64,000 nucleotides of DNA, taken from the NCBI RefSeq assembly GCF_018446385.1, contig NC_056002.1, forward strand, positions 30,428,636-30,492,635. The letters are read 5' to 3'. The DNA comes from Zingiber officinale. Its lineage: Eukaryota > Streptophyta > Magnoliopsida > Zingiberales > Zingiberaceae. The position numbers and the translations under genes were made by a program. Below, piece by piece: positions 20,965 through 31,605 of this stretch. Numbering within the stretch: the first letter of the stretch is position 1; each line of letters begins with the position of its first letter. Under the pieces are notes generated by a model. It saw only the letters and a list, made by a program, of their open reading frames with translations, was not told where the DNA came from and ran no database searches.

Positions 20965-23900
20965 TTAGTATGATGAACTGGTTGAACTCAGTGATGGCCT
21001 CGGCTGCCCTCTGTTGTATCTCGGTGGGTTAGTTTTGGCGACGTCAACAACTATCATCCAGCCGTTGATTATCTGTAGTAAACTCACTGTGTTATCTTCC
21101 TTTGCTGAACACATTTACGATTGATGGACAAACATCGAGATGAGCTAATATGGTTACCTTGCCGTTCATATCTTTCAGAGCAGCACTTGCAGCTTCTTCT
21201 GTTGTGTATTCTATGAAGGCATATCCTTTTGACCTTTTAGATATCTTGTCCATTATGATTTTAACTGCCGCAACAGATGGTGTGAGATGATACCATGATC
21301 GAAAAGCAGACGTTAAAAAGGAAAGACAAGAAAGGTGCATACCTTCAACTAACTGGCCAAAACCTTCAAACGCTGCACGCAGTGTTTTCTCGGAGGTGTA
21401 GAAGGATAGTCCTGCAAATAACAATTTGGATGTTGCTAACAAAGTCCCGAGTTTCATCTATTTGGCATTAGCTTTTTGTATCCTCTATATGTGTTGCTAA
21501 TTTATATATGTGTTGCTAATATTACGATAAGCAGCTTGGCATTTCTAGTTCACATGTACATCAGACCGAGATGTTTGGCACAGCATGGTAAAATGTACTA
21601 TCCTAGCAAATCACGAACAAGGGTATATGACAAGAACATTGACACACCCAAGGAGCCTACCGATTACAAGAACATTTTTCACGCAAATACTAAATCATTT
21701 TTTTCCCCTAATGCAACGTTGTGACAAAAAGTATATGCAATAAGTTAACGAGCTAAATTTGAATAATTTAGAAGCTTACCGGTTACAAAAAGTCTTTTGG
21801 TTCTGATATTTGGTACTTGTTTTGCTTCTGCTTCTGATAAGTTGGGATCATTACCTATAATATATTATTCAATTACTCAAACAATAACCACAATAGTAAT
21901 TGGCTAAATTTCTTAACCATACATGACCAATATGTTCAAGAAAGTAAATCGACAACATAAATAAAAACAAACTGTATGATATCTGCCTAGGCAAAAGCTT
22001 AGGACACCCAATTCTCAACGAAGGGGACTAGAATTTATTGTTCTTGTTGAGACTTTAATTCAGTTGGCAAGTTGAGCAACAAGAATTATGTCAATTTTCC
22101 TTAAAGAGTATGAAATGAGGTAGATGAGTGAAAATAGATTTAGATTTGAACTTCAATGAATGAAAAAAATCCTGTAACTTCTATGAACAAAAAAAAAATT
22201 AAAGAAAATAGCCATAGATAGCTAGTTAATTCACTACTTGTTAATTCGCTACTTGGAAGATGTGAAAATAAGGGCAAATCAATACCATATTGCAGATAAA
22301 CTTATACTTCAGAATTTAAATTATGCTTACAATATGATTTCGAAACATGATATTTAACCCAATGTTATAAAGAAATGATAAGTTTGTGGGCATTGGAATA
22401 TAATTTATCTAAAAGGATATATACCTTTGTAGTTTTTGGTCTCTGACTCATGATTGGGATCAGGCCGAACAGACAACACCCCCGGAACATCTGTCATGCA
22501 ATTGCAAACATCATAACCCTTTTGAAGGCAGATACATAGCTGAGAATAAATATTTCACTTCCAAGCAACATTGAAACTCACCAGCTAGTTCCCGTGCACA
22601 TTCATAGTCAATTTGGCAACAAAATCCAAAATCTTTCTCCCATGATATATGATAAATGCATACTTGTGCATCCTTTTCGCTGAAATAATTATTAGTGGAC
22701 TACAATAATGAGATATAGGATGAAAAGAGTAAAAGGACAGCCCAGTGCACGAAGATCCCGCCAATACGGGGAAGGGTCTATTGTACACAGCCTTATCCCG
22801 CCTTGCAAGGGGCTGTTTTCGATACTTGAACCCATGATCTCAAGATCACACGACAGCAACTTTACCGTTGCATCAAGGCTTCCCTTCACATAGGATGAAA
22901 AGAGTCTAATAATAAAATACTTACTTCCCCATAACCTTTGTTAGAGCTTGGGCATAATAATCTACCATTTGTGCCTTGGAAACAACTTCTACCCCAGGTT
23001 TATCCATTCGGACAAGCCAATACTCATTATTTTTTGAAAACAAAGAAAAACTTGAACTACAACCATCGGGTTTCAAATGGTTAACTGGGAAAGGATCTGA
23101 ATAGCTGTAATCTTTCTTTCCATATCCCTCATCAATGTCAGGCCTAACATACAAAACTCCGGGAACACCTAAGCAGCAATAAGAGCATTTTAGCAGCGCA
23201 ATAGCAATGGCCCAACAACAACGAGGAAAAAATTTGGATACAAACTAAACAGATAATAACAGATTGAATTCCACCAGAATTATGCTTAAATCTGACAATG
23301 TTTATATCAAGGAGAAATCCAGAATTTATCAGTATTTAAAGCAGACAACATTAAACTGACAAGCAGATTATCCAGACTCTATACTGAAAAAGCCTAAAAT
23401 GTGATTTCGTCATCTCACAAGTAAAGCATTCTAACTAATTTCTCAGATAGGACACAGTGAATGAGATAGGAATTGGGTTTAGCTGGCGACAAATGTTAGT
23501 AGACAATTCAGGAGAGTCTTCAATATGTCATCTTCTTGCAGGAAGGCAAAGTAAGTGTTGGACCCTTGGCGGCCGGCCGGCTAGAAGGGGTGAATAGCCC
23601 TGCAAAAGAAAAAACAAACCTTTTTTGAACTTTACAGCTTAATTAAATCATATACTTGCATAAAAGAAATAAGAGACTAATTAAAGAAAAAGAGACACAG
23701 ATATTTTACTTGGTTTGCAATCAGATGATTGCTAATCCAAGGCAGTTGAAGCTCACTATCAAAGTCTCCTTCAAGCGGAAAAACCTCTTACAACGTTGAT
23801 GGCTCACAAACAAGTAGTAGAACAAAAGATAAGCATTTACAAGTGTTGTATTGACCTTCTGGGACTAGGGCTGTATTTATAGCCCTGGTCGAGACGCCTG

Positions 23901-26900
23901 GAAGGGTTCCAGGCGTTTGCACGGGATAAATTTTTATCCCCGTTGCAACGGGACGCGCCACTTCGAGTTTGGATAAAATTCCTGGTCCAAGCACCCAGAC
24001 CAAAAAGTCAACATTTTGTTGACTTTCGGTCCCGGTCTTCTGCTCCGGTTTTGCTCGCATTGGCCTGAATCTTTTGCTCCAGCTCCGCTCGCTTGGGTGA
24101 TTTCGGCCATTCGGAATAGGGTTCACCCGAACCCCCTTTTCCTGCCTTCGAGCAGACTTCCGCTCCAGCTTCTCATCTCTCAGAAACGTCGCGCGTCTCC
24201 TTCTCGTCAGCCAGCGTACTCTTCCGCAGCATCTCGTCCCTCGAACGCACCGAGCCCGTCAGCTCTCTTCCATGTCGTCCTTCTCGCTAGCTGTCTTTTG
24301 CTCAACTTTCTTCTAAGTTCCTACACACTTAGACACAGGGGTTAAATACCAACAGGACCTAACCTGACTTAGTTGATCACATCAAAACTACCTTGGGGTA
24401 CTAACAATCTCCTCCTTTTTGATATGAGCAACCCTAAGTTAAGTTAGGGTAAACCACAAACAAATAACAGTTACAATTTTTGCTAGTACAAAAAAAACTA
24501 ACTACCCTCTCCTAGACTTAATCTTGAATTCTCCCCCTTTGATCACATTAAAAATAGGGTATTTTAAAGTGCTTTTGAAAATAAATCTAAACCAAAGTCT
24601 AAGGGATAATTATTATCCAAAAAAATCATTAAGTTGAAATTTCGAAAATCTGGATTTTTTGTAAGTTATAAACCATTTTTGGAAAAGATAAAAATTAGTT
24701 TTAATTGGTCAAAAATTCTGAAAATTTTGACAGCAATAAAGCAAACATAATCAAAGCCAAAAAAAAATGTACTAAATTATCAAGTTGATTTAAGCAGAAA
24801 TGAATTATTTTCTAAAAAGAATCATAAAAATAGTTTTGGAACAAAAAGATTTGAGAAATTTTCTAAGTATGTATTATGGCAATTAGCAAAAAAAATTAAA
24901 AGAAATTATTGTTCAAGGATTTTTGATAAAAAAATTTGCAATTAGATAGATAATAAAAAAATTTACCAACGGGAAAATTTTTTTATTGATTGATAACATG
25001 ATAATAATTTGCAGAAAAATAAGATTTGTAAAAAAAATTGCACTACAAGATATAATAAAAAAATGATTCAAAGGTAAAAGAAAAAATATTTCTAAGTTTT
25101 TCTTACTGATAGATGTTGAACTCCTTTTTCAAAAGAATTTGGATCGAATTAATTTCAAATAGAAATTATACGAAATAATTTTTAAAAACATTGACAATTC
25201 TAAGCAAGAAAATTAAATCAATGCAAGAAGAATTTAAGCATGAATGATGATTTTTCACTTTAAAACTGATTTTGAAACCCAATATAAGTTCTACCTACTG
25301 GATTAATCAAAAGTTTCTTAAGGATATCTATCAACTTTTGCAATCTGGCCCTTATGGTATTTAAAATACCAGTTAAGCCTTCGATGATTGTCATAATTTC
25401 TTTCTGCAGCATGCGAAAAAAAATTGAACATGAATTTTCCTTAAATGTTTTTATCTTTTAATTTTGCATTTTCATCTATTAATTTTTGAAATTCTTCTTT
25501 TAAGCATGCATATTCTTTCTTTGATTTTACATACTTTGTTCTCTTTCTATATGATGATTTACTTAGCATTTGTACAATTTTAAATAATTGCTCTAGAGGA
25601 AGCTTACTTACTTGACTTACCATATATTTGTCGGTAAACGCTCCCCCTTCATTGTTGTTTTCTTCTACAATGTCTCCCCCTTCATCGATGATCTTGATAC
25701 TCATTTCCGAGGTGCTTTCGTCATTTTCGGATAGGTATTCGGCAATTAGCACTGTTCCGGTAATCTCCTCGGATCCGGATGCTTTTGAAGCCGAGTCAGT
25801 ATCCGTAGCATAATCAAATTCTTCTTTCATTGATTGATCGTAGAGTTCCAAGATTTTCCCAAAGTTCTTTTATGCATTGGTAGTTGTCGATTTTGTTGAG
25901 TTCTTGAGTGGGAAGAACACTCAGTAGGTGGAACTCAGTCTTACCATTTGCTATGAATTTATCACGCCACGTCTAGGTCCAAAGATGCTCCTCGAGTTCT
26001 TTTCCATCTTTTCTTTTGGGGACATCAAAATCAAATTTCATAGAAAGCATTATATCAAAATCAATTCAAAAAAATAACTCCATTTTTCGTTTCCAGAATG
26101 AGAACTCCTCCTCAAACGTTGACGGGCATATGCTAGTTCCGGCCATTTCTTTTCTTCAATCGGCGATTAATCCTCCTGAAGCATCCTAGTTCTGATACCA
26201 CTTGTTGGACCCTCGACGGCCAGATAGAGGGGGTGAATAGCCCTACAAAAAAAAAACCAACCTTTCTCGAACTTTACAGCTTAATTAAATCATATACTTG
26301 CATAAAAGAAATAAGAGACTAATTAAAGAAAAAGAAACACAGATATTTTACTTAATTTGCAATCAGATGATTGCTAATCCAAGACAATTGAAGCTCACGA
26401 TCAAAGTCTCCTTCAGGCGGAGAACCCTCTTACAGTGTTGATGACTCACAAATAAGTAGTAGAACAAAAGATAAGCATTTACAAGTGTTGTATTGACTTT
26501 CTGGACCAGGGTTGTATTTATAGCCCTAGTCGGGGCGCCTGGAAGGGTTTCAGACGTCTAGAGAGGGATAAAGTTTTATCTCCATCACAACGGGACGCGT
26601 CATATCGAGTTTGGATAAAATTCCTAGCCCGAGCGCCCGGAAGGGTTCCAGGCGCCCAGACCAAGAAAGTCGACATTTTGTTGACTTTCAATCCCGGTCT
26701 TCTACTCCGGTTCTGCTCATATTGGTCCGAGTCTTCCACTCCAGCTCCGCTCACTTGAGTGATTTCGGCCATCCGGAATAGGGCTCAGCCGAACCCCTTT
26801 TCCGGCCTTCGAGCAGTCTTCCACTCCGGCTTCTCGTCCCTCGGAAACTCCAAGCACCTCCTTCTCGTCTGCCAACATACTCTTCCGCACCACCTCGTCC

Positions 26901-28158
26901 CTCGGACGCACCGAGTCCGTCGGCTCTCTCCCGTGCTGTCCTTCTCGCTAGCTGCGTCTTTCACTCTCTTAAGTTCCTGCACACTTAGACACAGAGATTA
27001 AATACCAACAGGACGTAACCTAATTTGGTTGATCACATCAAAACTACCTTAGGGTACTAACAGTAAGCTCTTCTAGTTTCTTACCTTCTTTCTTTTTATG
27101 CAATTTGTGTTTGCTGTGGCATAAGAAATTAAGAATCAAGTACAATTCATTATTAACTTCCTTAGTGCGACTACTGGGCTAAAATGCATACGCCTAAGTT
27201 AATACTAGCCACCTATCTAATCTTATCAAGCTTCGTTACTAACCCAAAACGCACCATATGCGACTAAATTAACATGTAAGAATCTCCATTGTTTAAGATT
27301 TCACGTAGGTATAAGCCCAAAGATCATAGCCCAAAATACCTAATCAACAACATGTGAGACCCAATGATGGCTACATCATACACAGGCAGCACAATCTTAT
27401 CCAGTATAAATGAGAAAACTGAAATAGTTGGCGCACTAAATGCTTAAAGGTAAGTTAATGATAGCTCATCTAAGCTTACAGAGCTTCATTATCAGAACAC
27501 AACTCATGTCATACGGCAATTTGGTTATTGCCGCAAGATTCTACCGAGCTTTCTGTTCTCTCCTACTACTTTCACTTCAAGCAAACACTCAAAAGGGAAG
27601 AAAAAAACAGTGAACTTACGGGCTAGTTCATGAGATGATTCTTCGTTGATGTCACAGCAAAAACCAAATTGGTTTTGCCAAGAAGCATCGTATATGCACA
27701 TCTGAGCGTCCTCCTCGCTGCCAAAAAGACCACATTTAAGCACACAGGAAAATAAGCAGGTAGAAATCAAAAACGCAAAAGAGAAGCAGAGGCCACGCCT
27801 ACTTTCCCAAAACCCTAGAAAGGGTTTCGACGTAGTAATCGATCACTTCCGCTTTGGAGGAACGGCCGCCTGGGGGCTTCTCCATCACCACAATCCATCC
27901 CGCAGGAGGAGAAATAGTAGCAAGAGAGGACGACGGTGCCGCATTCTCCGCAGGATGAGACGGATGCGAAGCACGGGTGGAGATAGAAGCGCGAGAGTTG
28001 ATGCCATGGCGGGCAAAGACGGGATTTTTGGTGGATATGGAGAAGGAAAGGGCGAGCTTAGTGGAGGCCAGCTGAGCCCCAGTAGGAAAGCGTGAAAGAG
28101 AATAGGCGGCGACGGCCACGGCGGCAGGCCTAGTGGACGGGAGAGAGAGGAGGTCCAT
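20965..28158 (-). CDS. ORRM1: Organelle RNA-recognition-motif protein 1-like chloroplast RNA-editing factor (two RIP/MORF domains plus RRM)
   Basis: Nine exons join in frame with GT-AG introns: 28158-27803, 27717-27620, 23168-22925, 22679-22582, 22490-22425, 21854-21780, 21411-21343, 21264-21158, 21072-20965. They encode 406 aa. The N-terminus (about 60 residues, Ser/Arg/Ala-rich) looks like a plastid transit peptide. RIP domain 1 covers about residues 80-150 (motifs PPAGWIVVMEKP, CIYDASW, FGFCCDI). RIP domain 2 covers about 155-275 (VPGVLYVRPD, YWLVRMDKPG, FGFCCQI). The RRM (about 305-390) has RNP2 LFVTGLSF and RNP1 KGYAFIEY. Arabidopsis ORRM1 has this RIP-RIP-RRM layout, is slightly shorter, and acts in plastid C-to-U editing with PPR and RIP proteins. 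Intron 2 holds an LTR element and intron 3 a SINE, yet the coding sequence has no lesion. Confidence 0.93.
22731..22889 (-). mobile_element. SINE in ORRM1 intron 3
   Basis: The insertion is flanked by a 16-bp exact duplication, ATAGGATGAAAAGAGT, at 22715-22730 and 22890-22905. On the minus strand it starts GAAGGGAAGCC, has an A-box-like CTTGATGCAACGG and a diverged B box GGTTCAAGTAT, and ends CTGGGCTGTCC. This body type is a widespread plant SINE family. Same strand as the host gene. Confidence 0.85.
23556..24406 (-). repeat. 3' LTR of the ORRM1-intron element
   Basis: 851 bp, collinear with the 5' LTR. A GGCGGCCGGCCGGC stretch near 23570 is an expansion relative to the other LTR. Confidence 0.85.
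24407..25440. other. AT-rich, non-coding interior of the ORRM1-intron element
   Basis: Low-complexity AT-rich sequence between the gag tail and the 3' LTR. It is similar in character to 3870-4880 and 52120-52960 in the related elements. Confidence 0.6.
25441..26160 (-). pseudogene. Gag remnant with internal deletion and no zinc knuckle
   Basis: The minus strand first gives the N-terminal gag region (FEEEFSFWKRKMELF, then EFHLLSVLP) with stops. Near 25850 it jumps into a 136-codon open frame that matches only the acidic C-terminal tail of the related gag (EMSIKIIDEGG) plus a Lys-rich coiled region. The middle of gag and the CCHC knuckle are missing. Confidence 0.65.
26203..27062 (-). repeat. 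5' LTR of the ORRM1-intron element
   Basis: 860 bp. TATA-type box GGCTATAAATACAACC (minus strand, near 26509-26524) with a GGCGCC palindrome about 10 bases upstream (about 26535). Ends CCAACA next to the primer site. Confidence 0.85.
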
Positions 28159-28342
28159 TTGGGGAAGCCGCCGCCGCCGCGTGCGGCGATCGTCGAGAAC
28201 TTATCTGGTCGCGGGGGCAGCAGCTCGTAGATTTTTAGGGAAATATTTCATTCTAACCCTCACATTTTACCAACCGTGCTAAATATGTCCCATAGTTATA
28301 AATTATAAATGAGTTATATCATTTTATTGATTATACTTTTTG

Positions 28343-28572
28343 TAGGGAACGTTTGGTTAAATGATGGAAATGGCTATGGATATGAGTTTGATAGTAAGGT
28401 GGAATGAAAATATGAATGGAAATGAAACCCATCAAGTTATATGGGTTTGGTTGATTCCTATAAATCTGATAATCATTCTCAAAATATGATTCTCAAACCC
28501 ACAATCCAAACACTATCTTTTATTATCATTCTATTCCCTCATTCCCAAACTCATCAACCAAACACCCCCTTA
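28343..28572. mobile_element. Small MITE (about 230 bp)
   Basis: The left end GGGAACGTTTGGTTAAATGATGG is mirrored by the right end (reverse complement GGGGGTGTTTGGTTGATGAG). The sequence between forms imperfect inverted halves with TTTGGGAATGA-type motifs. This fits short Tourist-like MITEs. The target duplication (possibly TTA/GTA) is not convincing. Confidence 0.5.
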
Positions 28573-29827
28573 GTATAATTTTAAAAGAGTTAAGATTAAT
28601 TTGGTTAAAGAACCCCTCTTATCTTAAAAAATATTTTTATTTAAAAATATTAAATATAAAATATTAATATATTAAAATATTTTTTATTAATTCAATTAAA
28701 ATCACTCAAATTTAATTATTCTTTTTTAAACGGTCATACTACAAACTACTGTAACATAGAAAGTAAATTCTAGTAATTATAATTATAATAAAATTATTTT
28801 AATTTAATTAAAATTATAATAAATAGAGGGGTAAAGATGGATGCCGCAGATTAACAAAAATACCAGATTAACTTCCTTTTAAAAAAAAAGAAAAGAAAAA
28901 AAAAAAAAGAAGAAGAAGAAGAAGAAGAAGTTAAGTTAACACCCCTCTTTGAAAATGAGCGCCCTTATTTCAAAAATACTTTTAAATTCAGGGTTATTGA
29001 TGCTAGGCGATAGATACTATAAAAGTTAAATAATGACTTTTACATATTCATATTTTGATTATGTTTATTTGAAATATAATGAAGGTCACAAAACTCTTAT
29101 CATTTAGTTTGCTGATTGAAATATTATTTTAATTAAATTATCATTCAAACATTAAAATTAAAATGATATAAAATTATAGTTGTATTTAGTTGCTAGCTTC
29201 TACAATTATAAAAATTAGCATCTAACTTCTATAATATGTAAAAACTAACAATTAGCTTCTATAATTATAAAAGTTAGCAACCTAGTTTCTACATGATAGG
29301 ATAATCAAATTACAGAAGCTAACAATTAGCTTCTACACAATCGAAGGATCTTATAATATAAAATTTTAAAAGAAGCACAGACGAGAATTCATCTGACTTT
29401 ACTAAATGTAAGATGCGACAAAAACATAAATTATGGATATCCATTTGATTTTTACACTAGAGAATTCTTATATCAAATTCTTTTTATTACCTTTGTTAAA
29501 ATTATTGAAATTTATCAAAATTATTTTAACTAATTTAATTTTAATATGAATATTTTAATTAACTTTAAATAATGTTGACTAAACTAATCTAAAGTATCAT
29601 GTTATAGCTATATTTGTTACAGGAGCTTCCGGATAAAGTATTTCTATTGGTCATTCATTTTTAAATGGACGTTGAATTAAGGGATGTTAGACTTCTGCAT
29701 TATTTATCAAGAATATTTTCTAATTTATTTTAATGATCGATAAAAATATTTTATGAAACAAGACCGGTAGTTAGAGACGGAGTCACTCAGGGGTTATCCT
29801 GGGTGGTAGCCCATCCCTGAATGGCTC
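28573..29827. other. AT-rich intergenic stretch with an AAG microsatellite
   Basis: 28880-28930 is an A-rich tract passing into (AAG)7 or so. At 29180-29330 a degenerate TTAGCTTCTATAATTATAAAA-type motif recurs four or five times. No coding frame supported. Confidence 0.6.
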
Positions 29828-29835
29828 CATGCATA

Positions 29836-30273
29836 TAGGGGTGAGTATTCGGTTAAAACCGAATCGAACCGAACCGAATTAACCGAACCGAACCGAACCG
29901 ATTTGTTTTCGAATAAACCGAACCGAACCGATTTTCGATAAAAACCGAACCGAACCGAACCGAATTTCCAAGAAAACCGAACAAACCGAACCGAACAAAC
30001 CGAATAAACCGATTTTTTCTGAAAATTTGGTTTAGATTAATAAAAATTTGGTTTGGTCTAAAATTTATGGTTAAAAAACTGATTTGGTTTAAAAATTCGG
30101 TCTATTCGGTTTATTCGGTTTAACCGAATAAAAAAAATCAAAACCGAACCCGAACCGAATTAACCGATTTTTTAGAAATAAAAAACCGAATTTCCGAATA
30201 AACCGAACCGAATTTTTAAATTCGATCGATTTAATCGGTTTATTCGGTTTAACCGAACTTTTGCTCACCCCTA
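29836..30273. mobile_element. hAT-type palindromic MITE rich in CCGAAC repeats
   Basis: 438 bp with ends TAGGGGTGAG and CTCACCCCTA and an exact 8-bp duplication CATGCATA (29828-29835, 30274-30281), as expected for hAT. Both arms are built of CCGAAC/GTTCGG hexamer-like repeats that face each other, so most of the element could fold back. Confidence 0.88.
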
Positions 30274-30281
30274 CATGCATA

Positions 30282-31600
30282 TATCATGTTAAGAGGGAAA
30301 AAAACAATACCAAGTAGAAAAAAATTAAACACAAGTTAGATAGCTTTGTTTTCAAATTTTTTTATTAATTCCAAAAATTTTAATTTACACATAAAGTGGG
30401 AAACATGTTTCACACATTTATTATTGACAAATCTTCTTTTTACAACTTTTAATTTTATTTTTAATTCAACTATATATTTGTTTAATTAAAATTTTTTATT
30501 ATAATTATAAATACGGATTTCTTCTTTCTCCTATCCATTCAGATTAAACTTGTAATATATATGGTTGTTATTTCTTTAACTACTAGCCAATTATAATCAT
30601 GAAAGGTAGCCCTTATTTCTACCATCCTAATCCTTGACTCTGAAACCACAATCCAATTCTTCGTCTTATTCGCCTCACTCATCCCATCGTTGTCCTCTAC
30701 TCGTCCTCCCTCGACGATATCATCTCCCTCCTCCCCCTTATTTACTTGTCCCCATGCCCTTTCACTGTCACCATTTGTGGCCAGGCCGTCACTGCCGGAG
30801 GCGTAGTCGTCAACATGATCACTCTCGGTTGCAGCTACCATGACTGGATTGGCGTTTCCTCCACGTCGGCATAACCTTACGTCGACACCAAAGGTAAGCA
30901 GTTGTAGATAAAGGTCTCGCGTGAGATGCTCAAGCATGGTCTTGCATTGCGCTCATGGACAGACTACCTCTATCTCATCGTCAGCAACACATTCTCTAAT
31001 ACCGACATCAACAATCAGACCTTCTACGATAACCCTTAAATTTTCAATATCTACGAATTAGATATTGCTATCGGTAAATTAACTTAACAATTTCATAAAT
31101 AATAAAAAAATGATTTAATAAAAATTTAAATCGGTGGAATATAAGAAAAGACGAGATGATAACTTGATCGTACACAGCGAACTCAGACCTCCTCTATGGT
31201 ATCTTTGACGGACTCACTCAATTTTACATCAGTCCAGTCCCTCTTTGATTTCTAGATCCATCCCTGCTGGTAGCTAACTAGATTTATCATTTTTACTAAT
31301 CATTCATTATTAGAAGTACCTTAAAGCCACAAATGAGTTTTAACAATAATTTTAGATGGTAAATATGTTTGCTATTAAAGGCATGTTCACATGCCGAAAA
31401 ACATCTATCATGAGGCCACATTCAACTTAAGTATAGATCAGTTTTTTCCATTTTTGTTTTTTCTTTTGGTCAAGGGGACCATAAGTGGAATGAATTTTAT
31501 TAAGAAATATTTGCGGAAAAAGGAGGAAAAAAAATCCACGAGTGAAAAAATATAGCCATCCAACAAATGGCAAACCAGTGGCAATGTCTCTGCGGCCACC
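30282..31600. other. Intergenic stretch with a possible decayed coding remnant
   Basis: Mostly AT-rich. Between about 30660 and 31080 base composition rises to GC-rich and plus-strand frames read protein-like pieces (VVVNMITLGCSYHDWIG; EMLKHGLALRSWTDYLYL) broken by stops and a frameshift. I do not recognise the family. Confidence 0.3.
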
Positions 31601-31605
31601 GTGGC

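Larger units (their letters stand above)
23556..27062 (-). mobile_element. LTR retrotransposon with gag remnant only, in ORRM1 intron 2 (minus orientation)
   Basis: 3.5 kb with the exact TSD GTAAG (23551-23555, 27063-27067). Read on the minus strand it runs: 5' LTR 27062-26203, primer site TGGTATCAGAAC just inside, gag remnants, purine tract AAAAAGGAGGAGATT, 3' LTR 24406-23556. LTRs start TGTTAGTACCC and end CCAACA. No pol. Its structure and gag tail resemble the gag-only family at 1835 and 49964, so it is a related but distinct non-autonomous family. It lies in the same orientation as the ORRM1 gene, so its poly(A) signals could act on the host transcript. Confidence 0.88.

Noticed and set aside
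24016-24345. Plus-strand frame, and similar frames at 26759-27001, 46699-47194 and 50037-50333
   Set aside because: All lie in LTRs at the same relative position and reflect conserved LTR sequence, not protein coding.
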